Shown here one piece after another: positions 7,556-10,570 of a stretch of DNA of 10,570 bases. Numbering within the stretch: position 1 is the first letter of the stretch; the number at the start of each line of letters is the position of its first letter. The stretch covers positions 1-10,570 of the forward strand of contig CAKJYB010000068.1 in assembly GCA_918241715.1 (NCBI GenBank), written 5' to 3'. The DNA is from Clostridiales bacterium. Lineage in GTDB: Bacteria; Bacillota; Clostridia; Christensenellales; UBA1242. The translations under genes and the position numbers were made by a program. The notes beneath the pieces were generated by a model that saw only the letters and a program-made list of their open reading frames with translations, was not told where the DNA came from and made no database searches.

Positions 7556-9917
7556 GTCCACCTCCATACACTCTGTCCAGTTCGCCATCATAGCCAACAT
7601 TTATTTTTCCAAGATTTTTTTCGCCAATTCTTTGTGCATAAATTATTCTGTTGTCAAGGTCAATTTTTGTTGGTTTAACTTTTACGGCACTTCCAAGTTT
7701 GTAGGTTACACCTCTTCCATTTGACACAGACATTCTGTCCGCAGAAAGAACGAATTCATCCAAATCTCTTTCTCCGGATTTAATTTTTTTGCTTTTTGAT
7801 TTGTTTTCCAGGTCAATAACAACATTTCCATAGTCGGTTTTTACCGTTACTTTTGATGTTGAGATATTTGAGATATAACCAATTTTGGTCATGTCTTGTC
7901 CATCTCTAATTTTTTGGTTTATGAACCATGCGCAAAGCAAGTCTTGAACTTTTGCTTCAAGAGCATCAGAATTGCGTTCGGTATAGTTTATGTGTTCACA
8001 CATTTTTTGAAGGGTTTCTTTGTCAAATGGTGATGGTTCTCCAGCAAAGCTTGCCAAAACTTGAAGCTGGTTTACAAGATCAGCAAAACGTCTGATTGGG
8101 CTGGTTGTATGTGCATATGCATCAAAATTAAGGGCAAAGTGTCCAAGATCTCCGTTTGGATCATAACGTGCTTTTGGCAGACATTTGATAATCATTTCGC
8201 TTAGTGCACGAGCAAAAATTTCACCCTGCTTGTTTTCTGCATAATCCAGTGCAGAGTTGACGAGATTTTGAATGTTTGAAAAACTTTCAATTTCATTTTT
8301 TACGAAGAATTCTGGAATAGTAGTTTTTATGATATTTAAAACTTCATTTGTTTTTTCTTCAGAAAGACCTTCTTCAACACGATATATTATTTCAATGCCT
8401 TTTTGTTTGCAATATTCAGCAAAAACTTTGTTTGCTATAAGCATTGCATCTTCAATTGCCTTGTGAGCTTCTGTTGAGTTGTCCGCAAAAGCCTCTTCAA
8501 CTCCATCACGTGATTTATTGAGCCTGTATGTAAGTTCGCCACTTCTAAATTCTGTTGAACCATTTGCAATTCTCTTTGCACGGACAAGTCTTCCAAGGTC
8601 TTTAAGAGAATCAAGACTTTTTAAGATTTCTTCTGGATGTTTTGATCTTTCTTCTTCATTACCTTCAAAGATTTTGTCAACATCTTCATAGGCAAATTTA
8701 TGTCTTGATCTCATTACACCAGGACCCATTGATGAATTTATAAGATTTCCATCTTTGTCGAAGTCCATTCTTGTAATAAAAGCAAGTCTGTCTTCTCCAG
8801 CATTGAGAGAACCAATGATGTTTGAAAGCTCTTCCATAAGCATTGGGGCAACCATGTCGGCAAAATACGTTGAATTTCCACGTGAGAAAGCGTCTTTCAA
8901 AATTGCTGTAAATTTTTCCACATAGACACTAACAAGGGAGATTGCAACATATTGTGTGTAAGACCCATCAGGATTTTTGATAACACAAACAGCATCATCC
9001 ATGTCTTTACATGTTTTTGGGTCAATTGTTACAAAAGGTAAGTCTCTTGCATCAATAAAGTTTGGAAAACGATCTTTCATGTTTTTGATTGACCAAGGGT
9101 CATTTGGGTCGTTTTCAGAAACTTTCAAACTGATGTGTGATATGGCTTCTCTGACAGCTTCAATATCTTCTCCACCTGGGTAAAGATCAACGCTGTGTTC
9201 GTCCACCAATGCCATGATTCTTGAAATAAGGTCAGATATGTTTTTGTTTCCAAAGGACTTGTCTATTCTTACATCATACACTTCATCTTTTCCGCCATAT
9301 AGTTCGACACTAACAACTTGATCTATGTGATTTAAACCATCACTTTGAGATATAAGACGAAAAGTCTTGTTTGTGTGTTTTGGATTGTTGAATGGCTTAA
9401 AGTAAGCCCTTCCGTCTTCGCCCAAAAGGACTACACCTGTGATTTTCTTTTGTTTTTTTGTGTCAACAGATCTTATTTTTCCGTTTGGGGTAATAAAGGA
9501 GAGTCTGTGTTCTATAATATTGTCTGGAGCACCATCAGTGCTTCCAACAATTTTTTTGTTTATGACATATTTAATTTGTTTTGATTGCCTTAAAAAATTC
9601 AGGGTCCTCTCAATTAATGTGATGGAGAACCTTGTAGGAATTTTCTTTTTTGATAAAGAAGTTTTATGTGTGTTTGATTTTGTTTCACTATGTTTTTCGT
9701 CAATGGTTTTTTTGATTATTTCCGCTGCGATGTCAATATTGTCAGTTATTGTTGGCATGACAGGGGATGAAACATCAACTCCCAATACATTTGAGTGAGA
9801 GTCGGCATCAGACTTTCCATATCGTTCTATGATTGCCAAAATGACTTCTTCAAAGGCTGCGTATGGAATATCTCTGTAATCGTCTTGAATCTCTTGTTTT
9901 TTCTTTTTTGTTGCCAT
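7533..9917 (-). CDS. RNase R/RNase II-family 3'-5' exoribonuclease (divergent RNB domain)
   Basis: The 794-residue protein is close to the length of RNase R, a processive, metal-dependent enzyme that degrades structured RNA from the 3' end. The N-terminus (1-100) is charged and low in complexity. A cold-shock-like OB domain follows (about 155-190, GVVLLGEDGRAYFKPF), then a second OB-like segment (about 198-225). The RNB domain starts at DARDLPFVTIDP (289-300), and all four catalytic aspartates are present: D299, D305, D307 and D308. RGNSTYFADMVAPMLMEELS (346-365) and TSPIRRF (605-611) are further family blocks. A degenerate S1 domain lies at about 676-762. Odd points: the usual AIADVSxYV reads AISLVSVYV (325-333), losing the conserved Asp, and the His-Arg after TSPIRR..DL reads Asn-Gln. 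No smpB or secG neighbour is visible, unlike many Firmicutes rnr loci, so this may be a paralogue and I give no symbol. It leads an operon with the PHP gene. The start is supported by GGGG at 9925-9928, seven bases upstream. Confidence 0.92.
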   Translation of the reverse strand: MATKKKKQEIQDDYRDIPYAAFEEVILAIIERYGKSDADSHSNVLGVDVSSPVMPTITDNIDIAAEIIKKTIDEKHSETKSNTHKTSLSKKKIPTRFSITLIERTLNFLRQSKQIKYVINKKIVGSTDGAPDNIIEHRLSFITPNGKIRSVDTKKQKKITGVVLLGEDGRAYFKPFNNPKHTNKTFRLISQSDGLNHIDQVVSVELYGGKDEVYDVRIDKSFGNKNISDLISRIMALVDEHSVDLYPGGEDIEAVREAISHISLKVSENDPNDPWSIKNMKDRFPNFIDARDLPFVTIDPKTCKDMDDAVCVIKNPDGSYTQYVAISLVSVYVEKFTAILKDAFSRGNSTYFADMVAPMLMEELSNIIGSLNAGEDRLAFITRMDFDKDGNLINSSMGPGVMRSRHKFAYEDVDKIFEGNEEERSKHPEEILKSLDSLKDLGRLVRAKRIANGSTEFRSGELTYRLNKSRDGVEEAFADNSTEAHKAIEDAMLIANKVFAEYCKQKGIEIIYRVEEGLSEEKTNEVLNIIKTTIPEFFVKNEIESFSNIQNLVNSALDYAENKQGEIFARALSEMIIKCLPKARYDPNGDLGHFALNFDAYAHTTSPIRRFADLVNQLQVLASFAGEPSPFDKETLQKMCEHINYTERNSDALEAKVQDLLCAWFINQKIRDGQDMTKIGYISNISTSKVTVKTDYGNVVIDLENKSKSKKIKSGERDLDEFVLSADRMSVSNGRGVTYKLGSAVKVKPTKIDLDNRIIYAQRIGEKNLGKINVGYDGELDRVYGGGHGNGRNR
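7560..7565 (-). promoter_or_regulatory. Ribosome-binding site of the PHP gene, inside the RNase gene
   Basis: On the minus strand GGAGGT lies four bases before the ATG at 7555-7553. It falls within the Gly-rich last codons of the RNase gene. It favours this start over the two in-frame ATGs upstream and implies that terminating ribosomes can re-initiate here. Confidence 0.8.
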
Positions 9918-9947
9918 TTAAAAACCCCAAAAAACTTATTCACTTTC

Positions 9948-9976
9948 ATTCTAGCACAAAAAAGACAAACTTTCAA
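9948..9976 (-). promoter_or_regulatory. Extended -10 promoter of the RNase R-like/PHP operon
   Basis: On the minus strand a -35 box TTGAAA (9976-9971) is separated by exactly 17 bases from a -10 box TAGAAT (9953-9948), which is preceded by TGC, an extended -10 element. Transcription should start near 9941, giving a leader of about 24 bases before the ATG at 9917. Confidence 0.78.
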
Positions 9977-9991
9977 GACCCAATTTGGAAA

Positions 9992-10010
9992 AAGATATAT
10001 TCTATATCTT
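9992..10010. repeat. Perfect 8-bp inverted repeat between tRNA terminator and RNase promoter
   Basis: AAGATATA (9992-9999) and TATATCTT (10003-10010) are perfect complements around a TTC loop. Read on the minus strand the hairpin ends in TTTTT, so it could be a weak second terminator behind the tRNA. It also lies about 15 bases upstream of the RNase -35 box, where an operator could sit. The arms are mostly A/T, so chance is possible. Confidence 0.4.
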
Positions 10011-10015
10011 ACAAT

Positions 10016-10043
10016 AAAAAAACTGACGATAATAGCCAGTTTT
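10016..10043 (-). terminator. Intrinsic terminator of tRNA-Leu
   Basis: On the minus strand AAAACTGGC (10043-10035) pairs with GTCAGTTTT (10027-10019), with one G-U pair, around a seven-base loop and continues into a seven-T tract. It begins two bases past the encoded CCA, so it ends the tRNA transcript before the RNase promoter. Confidence 0.85.
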
Positions 10044-10045
10044 CT

Positions 10046-10131
10046 TGGTGCCGAAGGTGGGAGTCGAACCCACATGAAGTTGCCCTCGCAAGATTTTGAG
10101 TCTTGTGCGTCTGCCATTCCGCCACTTCGGC
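10046..10131 (-). tRNA. tRNA-Leu(CAA)
   Basis: This is an 86-base tRNA read on the minus strand. The acceptor arm pairs GCCGAAG (10131-10125) with CTTCGGC (10056-10050), followed by discriminator A and an encoded CCA (10048-10046). The anticodon stem is CAAGA/TCTTG and the loop is CTCAAAA, giving anticodon CAA (10098-10096), which reads the leucine codon TTG. A long variable arm (class II) and a T arm GTGGG/CCCAC with loop TTCGACT confirm leucine. It has its own promoter and terminator and is monocistronic. TTG is common in the neighbouring genes. Confidence 0.97.
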
Positions 10132-10162
10132 ATGTCAAAATAAATATTTCAAAAGCAAGGGT

Positions 10163-10191
10163 ATTGTATCACAATTTGTTTGTTTTGACAA
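10163..10191 (-). promoter_or_regulatory. Extended -10 promoter of tRNA-Leu
   Basis: On the minus strand TTGTCA (10191-10186) and TACAAT (10168-10163) are 17 bases apart, and the -10 box is preceded by TGA, an extended -10 element. Transcription should start near 10156, about 25 bases before the mature tRNA 5' end. The -35 box lies inside the inverted repeat at 10183-10205. Confidence 0.82.
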
Positions 10192-10205
10192 GTGTTTTGT
10201 CAAAA
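10183..10205. repeat. 9-bp inverted repeat overlapping the tRNA-Leu -35 box
   Basis: TTTTGACAA (10183-10191) and TTGTCAAAA (10197-10205) are perfect complements around GTGTT. The left arm is the -35 box of the tRNA promoter on the minus strand. The repeat could be a protein-binding operator, or two overlapping -35-like hexamers that happen to face each other. No -10 box at good spacing is seen for a plus-strand promoter using its TTGACA. Confidence 0.55.
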
Positions 10206-10226
10206 AAATTTTGTTTTTTATCTTTC

Positions 10227-10254
10227 AAAAAAAACAGAGAGATAAGCTGTTTTT
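10227..10254. terminator. Terminator-like hairpin between the divergent promoters
   Basis: AAAAACAG (10230-10237) pairs with CTGTTTTT (10247-10254) around a nine-base loop. An eight-A tract (10227-10234) makes a good U-tail for minus-strand transcripts, and the plus strand has a five-T tail. It sits between the tRNA-Leu and recJ promoters, where it would block read-through or antisense transcription. It may be incidental in such AT-rich DNA. Confidence 0.45.
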
Positions 10255-10256
10255 GT

Positions 10257-10285
10257 TTGGTAAAAAGGCAAAAGTATATTATAAT
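10257..10285 (+). promoter_or_regulatory. Promoter of the recJ-like gene
   Basis: A consensus -10 box TATAAT (10280-10285) is preceded at 17 bases by TTGGTA (10257-10262), a four-of-six match to the -35 consensus. The start point would be near 10292, giving a leader of about 26 bases. AAGG at 10305-10308, nine bases before the ATG at 10318, serves as a modest ribosome-binding site. Confidence 0.65.
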
Positions 10286-10317
10286 ATTTTCATAAAGTTT
10301 GTTTAAGGTAGAGAAAA

Positions 10318-10570
10318 ATGATTTTTAAAAAATTTTTTAACAAAGACTCTGCTCTTGTGGAAGAACTTGCTGCAGAGTTTAACGTTTTGCCTTCAACAAT
10401 GTATTTGATTCTATCTCGTGGACATTCCACAAGAAAAGAAATTGCAGAATATCTTTCTGTAGGACAACTTCTAGATCCATTTTTAATTAAAAATATGAAG
10501 CAGTTGTGTGATAGAATCACATTGGCAAAACAGGTGAGCGATAGGGTCCTTATTTTTGGTGATTATGACG
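10318..10570 (+). CDS. recJ: RecJ-type single-stranded-DNA exonuclease, N-terminal fragment
   Basis: Only the first 84 residues are present; the gene runs off the right edge. RecJ is a 5'-3' single-strand DNA exonuclease of the DHH family that acts in recombination and mismatch repair. The visible part has the expected N-terminal helices (VEELAAEFNV...TRKEIAEYL), the typical block DPFLIKNMKQLCDRI (residues 53-67), and then LIFGDYD (78-84), the start of the DHH motif I (DYDxDG) that binds metal. The order and spacing fit the RecJ N-terminus. The ATG at 10318 is the first in frame after the predicted promoter and follows AAGG. The gene is divergent from tRNA-Leu. The catalytic core cannot be checked, so a RecJ-like paralogue is possible. 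Confidence 0.87.
   Translation, partial: MIFKKFFNKDSALVEELAAEFNVLPSTMYLILSRGHSTRKEIAEYLSVGQLLDPFLIKNMKQLCDRITLAKQVSDRVLIFGDYD

Noticed and set aside
7556..7600. Longer start for the PHP protein at 7600 or 7567
   Set aside because: Both in-frame ATGs lack a good Shine-Dalgarno site and would lengthen the overlap with the RNase gene; GGAGGT before 7555 decides the start.
9827..10138. Minus-strand open frame of 103 codons containing SGGMADAQDSKS
   Set aside because: This is the classic false protein made by translating a tRNA-Leu gene itself. It also overlaps the terminator, the RNase promoter and the RNase start.
9795..10295. Plus-strand open frame of 166 codons, containing GGSRTH-like residues
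   Set aside because: It runs through the antisense of tRNA-Leu and the AT-rich spacer. The residues come from translating the tRNA complement, a well-known annotation artefact, and there is no ribosome-binding site.
10132..10317. T-box or other riboswitch leader before recJ
   Set aside because: The predicted recJ leader is only about 26 bases, too short for any known riboswitch, and no T-box motif is visible.
1..10570. Mobile element, phage, CRISPR or defence system
   Set aside because: No transposase, integrase, direct-repeat array or known defence domain is visible; the nucleases present have housekeeping-family motifs.

Overview
The window looks like chromosomal core DNA from a low-GC bacterium of Firmicutes (Bacillota) type. 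The evidence is AT-rich sequence, purine-rich Shine-Dalgarno sites, a 1176-residue beta' subunit without the large trigger-loop insertion of E. coli, and a beta subunit without the E. coli lineage insertions. Tryptophan is TGG and the visible stops fit the standard bacterial code. I cannot name the genus; an uncultured clostridial or mollicute-like lineage is a guess.

Layout. (1) Positions 1-2342 hold the C-terminal two thirds of rpoB (RNA polymerase beta), cut at the left edge. (2) After 68 bases, rpoC (beta') runs 2411-5941 on the same strand and ends at a strong, bidirectional UUCG-loop terminator. (3) Convergent to it, on the minus strand, is a two-gene operon read right to left. The first gene is an RNase R/RNase II-family 3'-5' exoribonuclease (7533-9917). 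The second is a long PHP-domain metallo-phosphoesterase (6017-7555) that overlaps it by 23 bases and has its ribosome-binding site inside it. (4) Upstream on the minus strand is a tRNA-Leu(CAA) gene (10046-10131) with its own extended -10 promoter and terminator. (5) At the right edge, divergent on the plus strand, is the start of a RecJ-type single-strand exonuclease gene, cut off at its first DHH motif. No stretch over 300 bases lacks a gene; the 9918-10317 spacer carries the tRNA, three promoters and several hairpins.

How the parts fit. rpoB-rpoC is the standard beta/beta' pair. The right half gathers nucleic-acid turnover functions: a processive 3'-5' RNase, a PHP phosphoesterase of the TrpH/YciV (RNase AM, nucleotide bisphosphatase) type, and RecJ. 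The tight overlap suggests that the RNase and the PHP enzyme are made together.

Most notable points. First, the RNA polymerase carries unusual residues at highly conserved sites: the rifamycin pocket (H526Q, F514L and L533V in E. coli numbering), the streptolydigin segment, the F-loop, the bridge-helix N-terminal hinge and the residue after the catalytic DFDGDQM. Second, the translationally coupled RNase R-like/PHP pair has a divergent RNB domain and a PHP protein about 200 residues longer than typical TrpH/YciV members. No mobile element, CRISPR array, phage gene or defence island is visible.
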